Source: Sediminibacterium ginsengisoli
GTDB lineage: Bacteria > Bacteroidota > Bacteroidia > Chitinophagales > Chitinophagaceae
DNA length: 64,000 bases
Direction of reading: 5' to 3'
Assembly (NCBI GenBank): GCA_945865545.1
Contig: CAMBEQ010000005.1
Coordinates: 24,269 to 88,268 of the forward strand
This document shows positions 25,382 to 35,222 of the stretch, one piece after another. A program made the translations under genes and the position numbers. Under the pieces are notes generated by a model. It was not told the DNA's origin and did not search any database. It was given only the letters and a program-made list of their open reading frames with translations. Every line of letters starts with the position of its first letter. The first letter of the stretch is position 1.

Positions 25382-25842
25382 TGGGAATAGAAAAAGACAT
25401 ACAACAACCCACTTTTAGAAATGAATACCAAAAAATGGGTATCAATATTATTTTTACAGCTAATTGGTTGAATGAAAGAATTGCGCAAATTTTAAATAAT
25501 GAAAAAATAACGCAACAGCAATACAATATTTTAAGAATTTTACGCGGAAGTGAATGTCCTTTAAGTACCCTTAAAATAAGAGAACGCATGTTAGATAAGA
25601 TGAGTGATACCAGTAGAATTGTAGATAGATTAATTACAAAGGAGTTGGTAGAAAAAACAGCTTGTCAAGCCGATAAAAGATTAGTAGATATCACCCTTTC
25701 TAAAAAAGGACAGTTGTTATTGGAAAAATTAGACCATTTTAATGATCAGATTGATGCTATATTAAAAGGAATTAATGAAAAGGAAGCCTCCACCATCAAT
25801 CAAATTTTAGATAAGTTAAGAGACACCCCTGTCTACAAATAA
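25381..25842 (+). CDS. MarR-family transcriptional regulator
   Basis: 153-residue winged-helix regulator. ITQQQYNILRILRGSECPLS and DKMSDTSRIVDRLITKELVEK form the recognition helix region, and DKRLVDITLSKKGQLLLEKL forms the wing. It begins at the last base of the VanZ gene stop (TAATG-type overlap). It may control genes nearby or elsewhere; no clear palindrome is seen directly upstream. Downstream, 11 bases away, is the GHL10 gene in the same direction. Confidence 0.88.
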   Translation: MGIEKDIQQPTFRNEYQKMGINIIFTANWLNERIAQILNNEKITQQQYNILRILRGSECPLSTLKIRERMLDKMSDTSRIVDRLITKELVEKTACQADKRLVDITLSKKGQLLLEKLDHFNDQIDAILKGINEKEASTINQILDKLRDTPVYK

Positions 25843-25853
25843 TAATAAATTTT

Positions 25854-27326
25854 ATGAAGCGATTTACGCTTGGCGTATTGATACTTATGGTTTTTATAAG
25901 TGTACAAGCCCAACCCAACATAGCAGATAAAAATGTTTTTGAATTTAGAGGCGTATGGATTGCCACCGTCGAAAATATAGACTGGCCAAGTAAAAGGGGC
26001 TTATCCAATGAGGCACAAAAGCAAGAATTCATTGCTTTATTAGATCTGCACCAAAAAAATGGAATGAATGCCATTATTATGCAAGTGCGTCCTTCGGCCG
26101 ATGCTTTGTACCCTTCTACCTTAGAACCTTGGAGCGAATATTTAATGGGCCAACAAGGCTTACCCCCTAGCCCTTTTTATGACCCATTAGAATTTATGAT
26201 TTTGGAAACGCATAAAAGAGGAATGGAATTTCACGCTTGGATCAATCCATATCGAGCGGTATTTAATATAAAAAAATCAAGTATTGCGCCAAGTCATATT
26301 ACTCGTTTACATCCCGAATGGTTTCTAACCTATGGCGATAAAAAATATTTCAACCCTGGTTTGCCAGAAGTATGGCAGCATACCAATCGTATTGTAAGAG
26401 ATTTAGTGAGCAGATACGATATTGACGCTATTCACATGGATGATTATTTTTATCCTTACCGTATTGCAGGTAAAGAATTTCCAGATGAGGCCACCTATGT
26501 AAAAAATAAAAGAGGCTTACCCAAAGAAGATTGGAGAAGAAGTAATTGTGATACCATTGTAAAACAATTGTATGCTACTATACATCAAGTAAAACCTGCA
26601 GTGCAATTTGGCATTAGCCCTTTTGGTGTTTGGCGCAATAAATCACAAGACCCTAGAGGAAGTGAAACCAAAGCAGGTCAAACCAATTATGACGATTTGT
26701 ACGCAGACATTTTATTATGGCTTGAAAAGGGATGGGTAGATTATATCGCCCCACAAATTTATTGGGAACACGGACACCCTTTAGCCAATTACGATATCAT
26801 TATTGATTGGTGGAATAAACATAGCTATGGAAAAAATTTGTACATAGGACATGGTATGTATAAAGCAGGTAGCAATACTCCTTGGCGAGACAAGAATGAA
26901 CTTCCTTACCAAATTAAAAGAGAAAGAGAAATAGAAAATTCAAGAGGTAGTATTTATTTTAGCAGCAGTAGTTTTAAAAACAATCCTAATAATTGGAATG
27001 ATAGTTTGCAACAAAATTATTATCAAAAGCCTGCACTATTACCTACTATGCCATGGCTGGTTCAATATGAAGTGAATGCGCCTGTAATCGTAAAGAAATC
27101 AAACAATACCTATCAAATTAATCAAAGTCAAGGAAATAAGGTAAAACAAATTGCCTTATTACAAGGAAATGAAAAGCATTTTACCGTTACTGCATTATTA
27201 GCTGGTGATACCAAAATTCTAAATTTAAATCAGCTGGGTATTGATAAAAAGAATCCACAGCCTTATTGGATCATAGCCATTGGGAAACAAAATCAAATAA
27301 GCAAACTGGTAGCGCTGCCCAGATAG
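25854..27326 (+). CDS. GHL10-family glycoside-hydrolase-like secreted protein
   Basis: 490-residue exported protein with a signal peptide (MKRFTLGVLILMVFISVQAQ). The body is the GHL10 (DUF187, YngK-like) TIM-barrel domain: FRGVWIATVENIDWPS, MQVRPSADALYP, FHAWINPYRA, DIDAIHMDDYFYPY and a C-terminal DYIAPQIYWEHG. Relatives are related to glycoside hydrolase family 10-like enzymes and are thought to act on peptidoglycan or other glycans. The substrate is not known here. It is predicted to be periplasmic. The gene ends 17 bases from the convergent kup. Confidence 0.87.
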   Translation: MKRFTLGVLILMVFISVQAQPNIADKNVFEFRGVWIATVENIDWPSKRGLSNEAQKQEFIALLDLHQKNGMNAIIMQVRPSADALYPSTLEPWSEYLMGQQGLPPSPFYDPLEFMILETHKRGMEFHAWINPYRAVFNIKKSSIAPSHITRLHPEWFLTYGDKKYFNPGLPEVWQHTNRIVRDLVSRYDIDAIHMDDYFYPYRIAGKEFPDEATYVKNKRGLPKEDWRRSNCDTIVKQLYATIHQVKPAVQFGISPFGVWRNKSQDPRGSETKAGQTNYDDLYADILLWLEKGWVDYIAPQIYWEHGHPLANYDIIIDWWNKHSYGKNLYIGHGMYKAGSNTPWRDKNELPYQIKREREIENSRGSIYFSSSSFKNNPNNWNDSLQQNYYQKPALLPTMPWLVQYEVNAPVIVKKSNNTYQINQSQGNKVKQIALLQGNEKHFTVTALLAGDTKILNLNQLGIDKKNPQPYWIIAIGKQNQISKLVALPR

Positions 27327-27343
27327 GCATATCTATTCCATAT

Positions 27344-29314
27344 TTATTCGTACACTCTTTTCAAAAGCGACTGCTCATTGGCTTTAATGATTAATGGCAC
27401 ATGTTCCACCACAGTCATATCATTATCCAAGCCAAATGCTTTTTGATCACTTTGTGATAGTTGTTTAATATTAAAGTACACATCCATAATAAAATCTTCC
27501 TTAAAGCTTAATTCGTTTTCAATGGAGAAAAAGCTTTCAATAATTACATAGGTAATATCGGTATGGAAATCCTTACTCTTCAAAGATTCATATTTACTAT
27601 AAATGCCTAATTCTTGAGATTCATTTAATTCCTGCATTACTTTTTTAAAGCATAAATTCACACGAGGCTGAATTCTAAAACCCAATTTAAAATCAACACG
27701 CATCACTTTGTCATCTACCAGTTCGCGAATAGAATATTCCATGCCATAAGGAGAATCGGTTCGATCAATATGCAAAAACCAATAAATATCAGCACGTTTT
27801 GGTTTTCTATTCAAAATAGAATCTATAATACGATGTTCAATTTCGCGGTAATTATTTGCTTTCGTTAAATACACTAAGTGAGTTGCATATTTAGGCATAT
27901 CCTTATCAACACTTAGTTCAGCCAATGGTTCTAAATAGTCCTTTAACTTTACAAAATCCAAATATCGATTCGTAATTTTTCTAGCTCTATGCCAAATCAT
28001 CATGACAAAAATGATACTGAATGAAAAACCTAAAGTGATATAAGCATGTTTAATTTTAATAACATTTGCTAAAAAAAAGGAGATTTCAACTGTACTAAAA
28101 ACTAAGATAACAAAAGTGACAAGCGGTTGACTCCATCTTTTAACATTCAATAAATAAAAATTGATTAAAACCGTAGTCATCATCATAGTTAAAATAACCG
28201 AAAAGCCATAAGCGTTAAGCATACTTTCACTATCTCTAAAAAAGAATAACATGGAAACACATCCAAACCATAACAATAAATTAAAACTTGGAATATATAT
28301 TTGTCCTTTTTGATCGGTCGGAAACTTTACAGTCACCCTTGGCCAAAAATTCATACTAATCGCTTCATTAATTAAAGCAAAAGATCCACTAATTAAAGCT
28401 TGACTCGCAATAATGGTTGCAAAAGTGGCAATACCAATGCCTATTAACAAAAACCAATGTGGCATTAATTCATAAAAAGGATTCATTTCCCCAATGGTCT
28501 GTCCCATGTGTTGCATTAGCCATACCCCCTGGCCCATATAACTAAATACCAAGGCGATTTTTACAAAAATCCAGCTTACTTGAATATTGATACGCCCACA
28601 ATGTCCTAAATCACTATACAAAGCCTCAGCCCCTGTAGTACATAAAAAAACCGCTCCCAATAACCAAAACCCATGCGGATAATTTGCAAGTAAATCATAA
28701 GCATAATAAGGATTCAGTGATTTTAAAATGGCTATATTTCCCATAACAGGAATAAGACCAAGAATCAAAATCATCGAAAACCAAACTAACATTATTGGTC
28801 CAAAAGCGAAGCCTACAATTTTGGTGCCGAATCTTTGAAAGAAAAACAATAGTGAGATAATGGCGAAAACAATTCCTACCGTCAAATTATTACCGGGTAC
28901 AAAAATAGTTTCAAGCCCTTTAACATCTTTTAAAGCTTCAATAGCAGATGAAACAGAAAGCGGAGGTGTTATCATACCCTCTGCTAATAATAATGCTGCA
29001 CCAAATATGGCAGGAATATAAATCCATTTAACGTAACGACGAATAAGTGCAAACAATGAAAAGATTCCACCCTCTCCTCTGTTATCAGCGCGAAGCGTTA
29101 ATAATACATATTTGAAAGTGGTTTGTAAAGTGAGTGTCCAAAAAACACAAGATATAGCGCCATATACTAACTGCTCGGTAATAATTTTATTATGAACTAT
29201 GGTTTTAAATACATACAAAGGGGAGGTTCCAATATCACCGTATATAATTCCTAAAGTAACTATTAAACCTGCTACGGAGAGTTTGTGGGCATGCCCATTG
29301 GTTGTTTGTGCCAT
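27344..29314 (-). CDS. kup: KUP-family potassium transporter
   Basis: 656-residue K+ uptake protein with about 12 transmembrane segments and a C-terminal soluble domain. The N-terminal LIVTLGIIYGDIGTSPLYV is the KUP signature; RADNRGEGGIFSLFALIRRY and LLAEGMITPPLSVSSAIEAL follow. The start is ATG 29314 (MAQTTNGHAHK), since upstream in-frame codons encode only a hydrophobic extension running into the intergenic gap. Length is near the E. coli Kup (622). Proton-coupled potassium import at the inner membrane. No kdp or trk genes are nearby. Confidence 0.94.
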   Translation of the reverse strand: MAQTTNGHAHKLSVAGLIVTLGIIYGDIGTSPLYVFKTIVHNKIITEQLVYGAISCVFWTLTLQTTFKYVLLTLRADNRGEGGIFSLFALIRRYVKWIYIPAIFGAALLLAEGMITPPLSVSSAIEALKDVKGLETIFVPGNNLTVGIVFAIISLLFFFQRFGTKIVGFAFGPIMLVWFSMILILGLIPVMGNIAILKSLNPYYAYDLLANYPHGFWLLGAVFLCTTGAEALYSDLGHCGRINIQVSWIFVKIALVFSYMGQGVWLMQHMGQTIGEMNPFYELMPHWFLLIGIGIATFATIIASQALISGSFALINEAISMNFWPRVTVKFPTDQKGQIYIPSFNLLLWFGCVSMLFFFRDSESMLNAYGFSVILTMMMTTVLINFYLLNVKRWSQPLVTFVILVFSTVEISFFLANVIKIKHAYITLGFSFSIIFVMMIWHRARKITNRYLDFVKLKDYLEPLAELSVDKDMPKYATHLVYLTKANNYREIEHRIIDSILNRKPKRADIYWFLHIDRTDSPYGMEYSIRELVDDKVMRVDFKLGFRIQPRVNLCFKKVMQELNESQELGIYSKYESLKSKDFHTDITYVIIESFFSIENELSFKEDFIMDVYFNIKQLSQSDQKAFGLDNDMTVVEHVPLIIKANEQSLLKRVYE

Positions 29315-29407
29315 GAAGATGAGTAATTGGAAGACAAAGTTTATTAAAATTAAACATACAAACATCAAACGGAGGAACTATTTTACAAATACCGCCATTT
29401 ATTTTTA

Positions 29408-29881
29408 CTAAGGCTTGTAAGCACCCCATTTTTGCTCCACTGCCTGAAACCTAAAATCAAAAATGCCTTGTAATTGCTTTTTGACCAATAGCACTTGAGC
29501 AATATCTCCCAAAAATCCCAATGGAATTTTATAATGAACGATGTCTTCCATCTTCACCCCACCTTGCACCGCGGTAAAATGATGTTGATGGTGCCACATT
29601 GTATAAGGTCCAAAGCGTTGTTCATCTACAAAATAAGCCCCCTCTTTCACATGCGTAATTTCGGTCATCCAATACAAAGGAATTCCTAAAAGAGGCTTTA
29701 CCGTGTATTCAATAATTTGACCTGGGTACATTTTTGAACCATGGTGCTTACTAATAATGTTAAAACCCATTTTGGCTGGGGTAATTTTGGCCAAATTGGC
29801 TGGGCTACTAAAAAAATCCCAGGCTTCTTCAAGAGAAATAGGAATAAACTGCTCTGTATGGATAGAATATACTTTTGACAT
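29408..29881 (-). CDS. SRPBCC-fold protein
   Basis: 157-residue protein of the START/Bet v 1-like (SRPBCC) superfamily. EQFIPISLEEAWDFFSSPANLAKITP is the usual polyketide-cyclase/dehydrase-like N-terminal motif, and AYFVDEQRFGPYTMWHHQHHF is the central sheet. Relatives bind hydrophobic ligands; the ligand here is unknown. The start is ATG 29881 (MSKVYSIHTEQF); the longer in-frame reading overlaps the promoter area shared with the divergent helicase gene. Only 66 bases separate the two divergent starts. Confidence 0.85.
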   Translation of the reverse strand: MSKVYSIHTEQFIPISLEEAWDFFSSPANLAKITPAKMGFNIISKHHGSKMYPGQIIEYTVKPLLGIPLYWMTEITHVKEGAYFVDEQRFGPYTMWHHQHHFTAVQGGVKMEDIVHYKIPLGFLGDIAQVLLVKKQLQGIFDFRFQAVEQKWGAYKP

Positions 29882-29947
29882 ACTAATACAACAAGCAAGT
29901 CTTGTTTTTGTTGTAATAATTCCCCCTAAAGCCATTAATTTTATCCT

Positions 29948-32900
29948 ATGATAAGTAAGGCTGAACAATTAAAGGCATTTGAGCACATTTATAAGGACCT
30001 CAATACACAACAAAAGGTAGCGGTGGACACCATTGAAGGCCCGGTGATGGTCATTGCAGGACCGGGAACAGGCAAAACGCAAATACTAGGCGCCCGTATT
30101 GGAAAAATATTATTAGAAACAGATACGGCCCCGGAGAACATATTATGTTTAACCTATACAGATGCTGGTGCTATTGCTATGCGCAAAAGGTTGGTTGGAT
30201 TTATTGGTGCAAGTGCCTACAAAGTAAACATTTCTACTTTCCACTCTTTTTGCAACGATATCATTCAAGATAATTTATACTTGTTTGAAAAACCTAGTTT
30301 AGATCCCATTTCTGAATTAGAAAAAATTGAGTTGCTCAAAAAACTCATCGACCAATTTGAAAAAAATAATCCATTAAAAAGATACCGTGGCGATGTATAT
30401 TATGAAATGAATAATCTAAGTAGATTGTTTAGCACTATGAAAAAAGAAGGTTGGACTACTACTTATTTAGTTCAACAAATTGATCGCTATATTACCGATA
30501 TTCCTACCAGAGATGAATTTGTATATAAGAAAAAATACAAGCAGTTTGAAGCGGGTGCGCTCAAACAAGGATTGTTAGATGCGGCCATAGAAAAAATGGA
30601 GAAATTAAAAGCAGCGGTTTTAGCATTTGATACCTATCAAGAACTTATGAAAAGTCATAGTAGGTATGACTTTGACGACATGATTAATTGGGTCATCACT
30701 GCCTTTAAAGAAAATAAAAACCTGCTATCGCAATACCAAGAAAAATATTTATACATTTTAGTAGATGAATACCAAGATACCAGCGGCACCCAAAATGAAT
30801 TAGTACAATTGCTTGTTAATTATTGGGATCAGCCTAATTTATTTGTGGTGGGCGATGACGATCAGAGTATATTCAGATTCCAAGGTGCTAATGTGGAGAA
30901 TATGTTGCATTATCAAAAGCAATACCAGCAAGAGATAACCACGATTGTGCTTGAAAATAATTACAGATCTACACAACCTATTTTAAACGCCTCTACTTTG
31001 TTAATCAACAATAACCAAGAAAGGCTCATTAATAAGATAGAAGGATTATCCAAAAATTTAATTGCCTCTTTGCCTGAAAATAAAAATATCGACCTACTGC
31101 CTTCGATACATTGCTACAACGATCCGCAGGAAGAAATGATAGGAATTGCAGAAAAAATAAATCAACTCATTCAAACAGGTACGGCTCCAAAGGAGATTGC
31201 TGTTTTATATAAAGAAAATAAATACGGCGAAGAAATTGCTCATTTTTTACAACAAAAAAATATTCCATTATTTACCAAGAGAACGGCCAACTTATTTGAC
31301 CAAGTTTTGATTCAACAAATTATACGCATCTTAGACTATCTCGCCTGCGAATGGGACCAGCCTAACGAGGGTGCTAATTTATTATTTGAAATATTGCATT
31401 TCTCCTGGTGGAAAATTTCGCCCATCACCATTGCTACGTTAACAGTAGAAGCCAATCAATTAAAATATGCGCACCCCGAAAATACTTTTCGAAAAGTATT
31501 AATTGATAAAACCAAAGATGCCCAAACACAATTATTTAATGAAGGAGGTATTGGTGATGTAGCCCATGCTATGCAAGTGTTAGAAGATTTAATGGCCCAA
31601 GTAGCCAATGTAACCCTGCTTAATTTGGTAGAAAAAGTTTTACAAAATACAGGCATTATTCAAAATGTACTTTCGGGAAATAATAAAAGCTATGAATTAA
31701 GCTTAGTAAGTGCCTTCTTTGATTTTATCAAAGAAGAAACCCATCGACATCCAAGTTTGCATTTAACTTCTTTAGTAGAGATGTTGAAGCTGATGCGTAG
31801 AGAAGATATAAGACTTCCCCTTCCTATTACCACTGGCAACGAAGCAGGTGTTAACTTATTAACCACCCATGGAAGTAAGGGGCTCGAGTTTCAGTATGTT
31901 TTTGTAGCGGGTACCAATGCCCATTATTGGGAAAAGAAAAGAAGAACGGCTAGTGCAGGTTATACGCTGCCAGACACCGTACTCAATAGTTTAGAACACG
32001 CCGATGATAAAGAAGAATTAAGAAGATTATTTTATGTAGCTATTACCAGAGCCAAACAATTCTTAACCATTTCCTATAGCCAATACAAAGCAGATGGAAA
32101 AGAAGCAGAACCAAGTCAATTTATTATTGAAGTGCTAGAAGGTAAAGAAGCGGCCATTCAAAAAATTGAATTGCCAGAAAATATTAAAACTACCTATAAA
32201 TTACTGCGCTTGCAAACGGCCCCAATGCCAGAGATTCAACAGTTAGAAGAAGATTTTATCAACCCTAAATTGGAAAAATTTTCAATGAATGTAACGGCAT
32301 TAAATAATTATTTAAAATGTCCTTTACATTTTTATTATAATAGTTTAATAAGAGTACCTGCAGGAAAATCCGAGGCCACTACTTTCGGATCAGCCATACA
32401 CGATGCATTGCATAAGTTATTCAAAAAAATGCAAGATGGTGGAAATAATACCTTTCCCGATACACAAACCCTTATTCAAGATTTCAACTATTACATGAAT
32501 CGACATCGAGAAGCGTTTACGCAACAAGAGTTTAAGGATAAATTGGAATTAGGAGAAACAGTGCTTATAAAATATTATGAACGTTATGCCAAGGAATGGA
32601 ATAAAGTAGTCTCTACTGAATATCGCATCAACAACGTGGTGGTTAAAGATATTCCTTTAAAAGGAGCCATTGATAAAATCGAGTTCAACGGAAAGCAAGT
32701 AGTGGTGGTAGATTATAAAACAGGCAATATTGAAAATGCCCGTGAAAAAATGCAAGGCCCAAATGAAAAACATCCTTTAGGTGGCGATTATTGGAGACAG
32801 GCTGTTTTTTACAAAATTCTTTTAAACCATCATCCCAAAAACTGGGAGGTCATCAATGCCGAATTTGATTTCATTGAACCCAATAAGAAAAAAGAATTTG

Positions 32901-33103
32901 AAAAAATTGCAGTGCCTATATCGGATGCCGATATAACGACGGTAAGCCAGCAAATACAAATGGTCTGGGGTAAAATTCAACAGAAAGATTTTTACACAGG
33001 CTGCGGCAAAGAAGATTGTCATTGGTGTAATTTTGTAAAAACAAACGAATTGGCAGTGGCATTGCATGAAATAAAGAGTGAATCAGAATCAGAGGAGGAA
33101 TAA
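29948..33103 (+). CDS. UvrD/Rep-type helicase fused to a RecB-family nuclease
   Basis: 1051-residue superfamily-1 DNA helicase with a C-terminal PD-(D/E)XK nuclease. Walker A AGPGTGKT is at 37-44, DEYQDTSGTQ near 272 (motif II), GDDDQSIFRFQGA near 302 (motif III) and TTHGSKGLEF (motif V) near 638. RRLFYVAITRAK is motif VI. The nuclease active site is GAIDKIEF...VVDYKTGN near 907-928. Cysteines at about 790 (LKCPLHF) and in CGKEDCHWC near 1018-1026 fit the Fe-S staple of AddB-type nucleases. A role in double-strand end processing or repair is likely; it may be an AddA-like or stand-alone helicase-nuclease. Confidence 0.88.
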   Translation: MISKAEQLKAFEHIYKDLNTQQKVAVDTIEGPVMVIAGPGTGKTQILGARIGKILLETDTAPENILCLTYTDAGAIAMRKRLVGFIGASAYKVNISTFHSFCNDIIQDNLYLFEKPSLDPISELEKIELLKKLIDQFEKNNPLKRYRGDVYYEMNNLSRLFSTMKKEGWTTTYLVQQIDRYITDIPTRDEFVYKKKYKQFEAGALKQGLLDAAIEKMEKLKAAVLAFDTYQELMKSHSRYDFDDMINWVITAFKENKNLLSQYQEKYLYILVDEYQDTSGTQNELVQLLVNYWDQPNLFVVGDDDQSIFRFQGANVENMLHYQKQYQQEITTIVLENNYRSTQPILNASTLLINNNQERLINKIEGLSKNLIASLPENKNIDLLPSIHCYNDPQEEMIGIAEKINQLIQTGTAPKEIAVLYKENKYGEEIAHFLQQKNIPLFTKRTANLFDQVLIQQIIRILDYLACEWDQPNEGANLLFEILHFSWWKISPITIATLTVEANQLKYAHPENTFRKVLIDKTKDAQTQLFNEGGIGDVAHAMQVLEDLMAQVANVTLLNLVEKVLQNTGIIQNVLSGNNKSYELSLVSAFFDFIKEETHRHPSLHLTSLVEMLKLMRREDIRLPLPITTGNEAGVNLLTTHGSKGLEFQYVFVAGTNAHYWEKKRRTASAGYTLPDTVLNSLEHADDKEELRRLFYVAITRAKQFLTISYSQYKADGKEAEPSQFIIEVLEGKEAAIQKIELPENIKTTYKLLRLQTAPMPEIQQLEEDFINPKLEKFSMNVTALNNYLKCPLHFYYNSLIRVPAGKSEATTFGSAIHDALHKLFKKMQDGGNNTFPDTQTLIQDFNYYMNRHREAFTQQEFKDKLELGETVLIKYYERYAKEWNKVVSTEYRINNVVVKDIPLKGAIDKIEFNGKQVVVVDYKTGNIENAREKMQGPNEKHPLGGDYWRQAVFYKILLNHHPKNWEVINAEFDFIEPNKKKEFEKIAVPISDADITTVSQQIQMVWGKIQQKDFYTGCGKEDCHWCNFVKTNELAVALHEIKSESESEEE

Positions 33104-33123
33104 ATAAAGTAAGTTTGCAGGGT

Positions 33124-34536
33124 ATGAATAAATACGCATTTATAAAAAATATCGTCATTTGCTTTTTTGCTTTTAGTAGTGCCGTACAAATAACTGGCTG
33201 TGCAACCATCGTACCTCCAAGCGGTGGGCCCAAAGACAGTATACCGCCCTATTTAATAGCAGCCAAGCCCCATGATTCCTCATTAAATATTCAACCAAAA
33301 GAACTGCTCATTACTTTCAATGAATTTATTGTTAGTAGTGCCATACAAGAAAATTTAGTCGTTTCTCCCTCCTTAAAAAATGTTCCTTTAGTAGATGCTA
33401 GATTGAATATGCTAAAAGTTAGAATTATTGATTCCTTACAACCGAATACGACCTATAGTTTTGAATTTGGCAATGCCATAAAAGATGTCAATGAAGGAAA
33501 TGTAGCCACCAACTTTACTTATGTATTTAGTACTGGAGATCATTTAGATACGGGTGTTTTGAAAGGAACTGTAACCATTGCAGAAACTGGAAAAGTGGAT
33601 AGTACCTTAATTGTTATTTTACAACCAGTTAAAAAAGATTCTGCTATTTTTAAGGAAAAGCCGCTTTACTATACTAGAATAAATGGCAAAGGAATATTTA
33701 CCTTTCATTTTTTACCATCAGCTACTTATAATTTATTTGTACTACCCAATGATTACACAAAAAAATACGATGATAGTACTAAATTATTTGCCTTTGTTAA
33801 TGAACCAGTAGTCATTCAACCCAATTCGGACTCTATTCAGTTATATGTATTTCAAGGAGCAAAAAAATTAGAAAAGAAAAAAACTACCAACAACAAAAAT
33901 GCCAATAAACTTAGTGTTGGGTTAAAATACTTGAAAAATTTTGAGGGCAATGAACAGGATTTATTAAAAACACTAAATCTTATATTTGAGACCCCTATTC
34001 ATCTCAATGACAGCTTCCCCATTTTATTATGCGATACTTTTAATAAGAAATTAGCCGGCTACACCATAAAAATTGATAGCACTCATCCTGAAACGCTTAT
34101 CATTGATTACCCTTGGAAATCTCAAACCAAATTGCATTTAATCCTACCCAAGGCGAGTATCAAAGATTCATTAAATAATACACTAAGTAAAACGGACACG
34201 CTTAAATTTATAACCAAATCAGAAGCTGCTTATGGTGGCTGCACGATTAGAATCATTGGTTATGATGAAAAATTAAATCAAGTATTACAATTGGTGCAGG
34301 ATGACAAGGTTAAGTTCAGTTATCCCATTACTAATAGACCCATTAATATAAAACAATTACCCCCAGGAGAATACGTTGTAAAGTTATTGAATGATACCAA
34401 TAAGAATGGCATTTGGGATACAGGTAGTTATTATGGAAAACCAAAAAAACAGCCAGAAAAAGTTAAACTACTTGCAACACCATTAATGATAAAAGCGAAT
34501 TGGGAGAATGAACTTATTTTAAATATTAATAAGTAA
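33124..34536 (+). CDS. Ig-like-domain lipoprotein (Big_5 type)
   Basis: 470-residue exported lipoprotein. The signal MNKYAFIKNIVICFFAFSSA with the lipobox ITGC (Cys22) is followed by VPPSGGPKDSIPPYL, a segment I recall from Bacteroidota proteins with an N-terminal Big_5 immunoglobulin-like domain (AKPHDSSLNIQPKELLITFNEFI and LKPNTTYSF-type motifs: LQPNTTYSFEFGNAI). C-terminal parts are beta-rich, with a DTNKNGIWDTGSYYG calcium-binding-like loop. The start is ATG 33124; three upstream codons open only with TTG. It is 20 bases after the helicase stop and 19 before recR. Function unknown; probably surface or periplasmic. Confidence 0.78.
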   Translation: MNKYAFIKNIVICFFAFSSAVQITGCATIVPPSGGPKDSIPPYLIAAKPHDSSLNIQPKELLITFNEFIVSSAIQENLVVSPSLKNVPLVDARLNMLKVRIIDSLQPNTTYSFEFGNAIKDVNEGNVATNFTYVFSTGDHLDTGVLKGTVTIAETGKVDSTLIVILQPVKKDSAIFKEKPLYYTRINGKGIFTFHFLPSATYNLFVLPNDYTKKYDDSTKLFAFVNEPVVIQPNSDSIQLYVFQGAKKLEKKKTTNNKNANKLSVGLKYLKNFEGNEQDLLKTLNLIFETPIHLNDSFPILLCDTFNKKLAGYTIKIDSTHPETLIIDYPWKSQTKLHLILPKASIKDSLNNTLSKTDTLKFITKSEAAYGGCTIRIIGYDEKLNQVLQLVQDDKVKFSYPITNRPINIKQLPPGEYVVKLLNDTNKNGIWDTGSYYGKPKKQPEKVKLLATPLMIKANWENELILNINK

Positions 34537-34555
34537 TTTTACTACTTTATAAATT

Positions 34556-35170
34556 ATGCAATTACCTTCTACTTTATTAGAAAACGCAGTAGCCGAATTT
34601 GCCAAATTGCCTGGCATTGGTAAAAAGACAGCATTAAGATTAGTATTGCATTTGCTAAAACAGGAAGAAGAAGTGACCACTCATTTTAGTGAAGTCTTAA
34701 AAAAAATGAGAAAAGAAATTCAATTTTGTCAACGCTGTTATAATATTAGCGATGGAACCATATGTTCAATATGTGCTAATTCTGGCAGGAAAAAAGATAC
34801 GATTTGCGTGGTCGAAAATATTAGAGATGTGATTGCCATTGAAAATACCCAACAATTTAACGGAACCTACCATGTATTAGGGGGTATTATTTCACCATTA
34901 GATGGAATTGGGCCTGAACAATTAACCATTGACCCATTAATTGAAAGGGTGAGCAAAGACAAGGTCACAGAATTAATTTTTGCATTGAACCCGAATATTC
35001 AAGGAGACACTACCATTTATTATATACAAAAAAAGCTAACCCGTTCTAGTTGTCTTATCACTACTATTGCAAGGGGTATCGCGTTTGGTGGCGAGCTAGA
35101 ATATGCAGACGAAATGACTTTAGGAAAGAGCATTTCTAATCGACAACCCATCCATCAATACATCAAATAG
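34556..35170 (+). CDS. recR: Recombination mediator RecR
   Basis: 204-residue protein acting with RecF/RecO to load RecA on gapped DNA. The helix-hairpin-helix at the N-terminus reads FAKLPGIGKKTALRLVLHLL; the zinc finger is CQRCYNI...ICSIC; the Toprim domain has ICVVENIRDVIAIE and GGIISPLDGIGPEQL. Length and order of domains are standard. It is the third gene after the helicase-nuclease and may be co-transcribed, which links the block to DNA repair. Confidence 0.96.
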   Translation: MQLPSTLLENAVAEFAKLPGIGKKTALRLVLHLLKQEEEVTTHFSEVLKKMRKEIQFCQRCYNISDGTICSICANSGRKKDTICVVENIRDVIAIENTQQFNGTYHVLGGIISPLDGIGPEQLTIDPLIERVSKDKVTELIFALNPNIQGDTTIYYIQKKLTRSSCLITTIARGIAFGGELEYADEMTLGKSISNRQPIHQYIK

Positions 35171-35222
35171 GTAAAATCATCAAAAAGTAATACTTTTGAT
35201 GTTCAAACATTGAAATAGGCGT

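Noticed and set aside
35178..35201. 8-bp hairpin before the YceI gene as the terminator of recR.
   Set aside because: No T-tract follows, and it overlaps a TACTTTTG promoter-like element, so its role is unclear.
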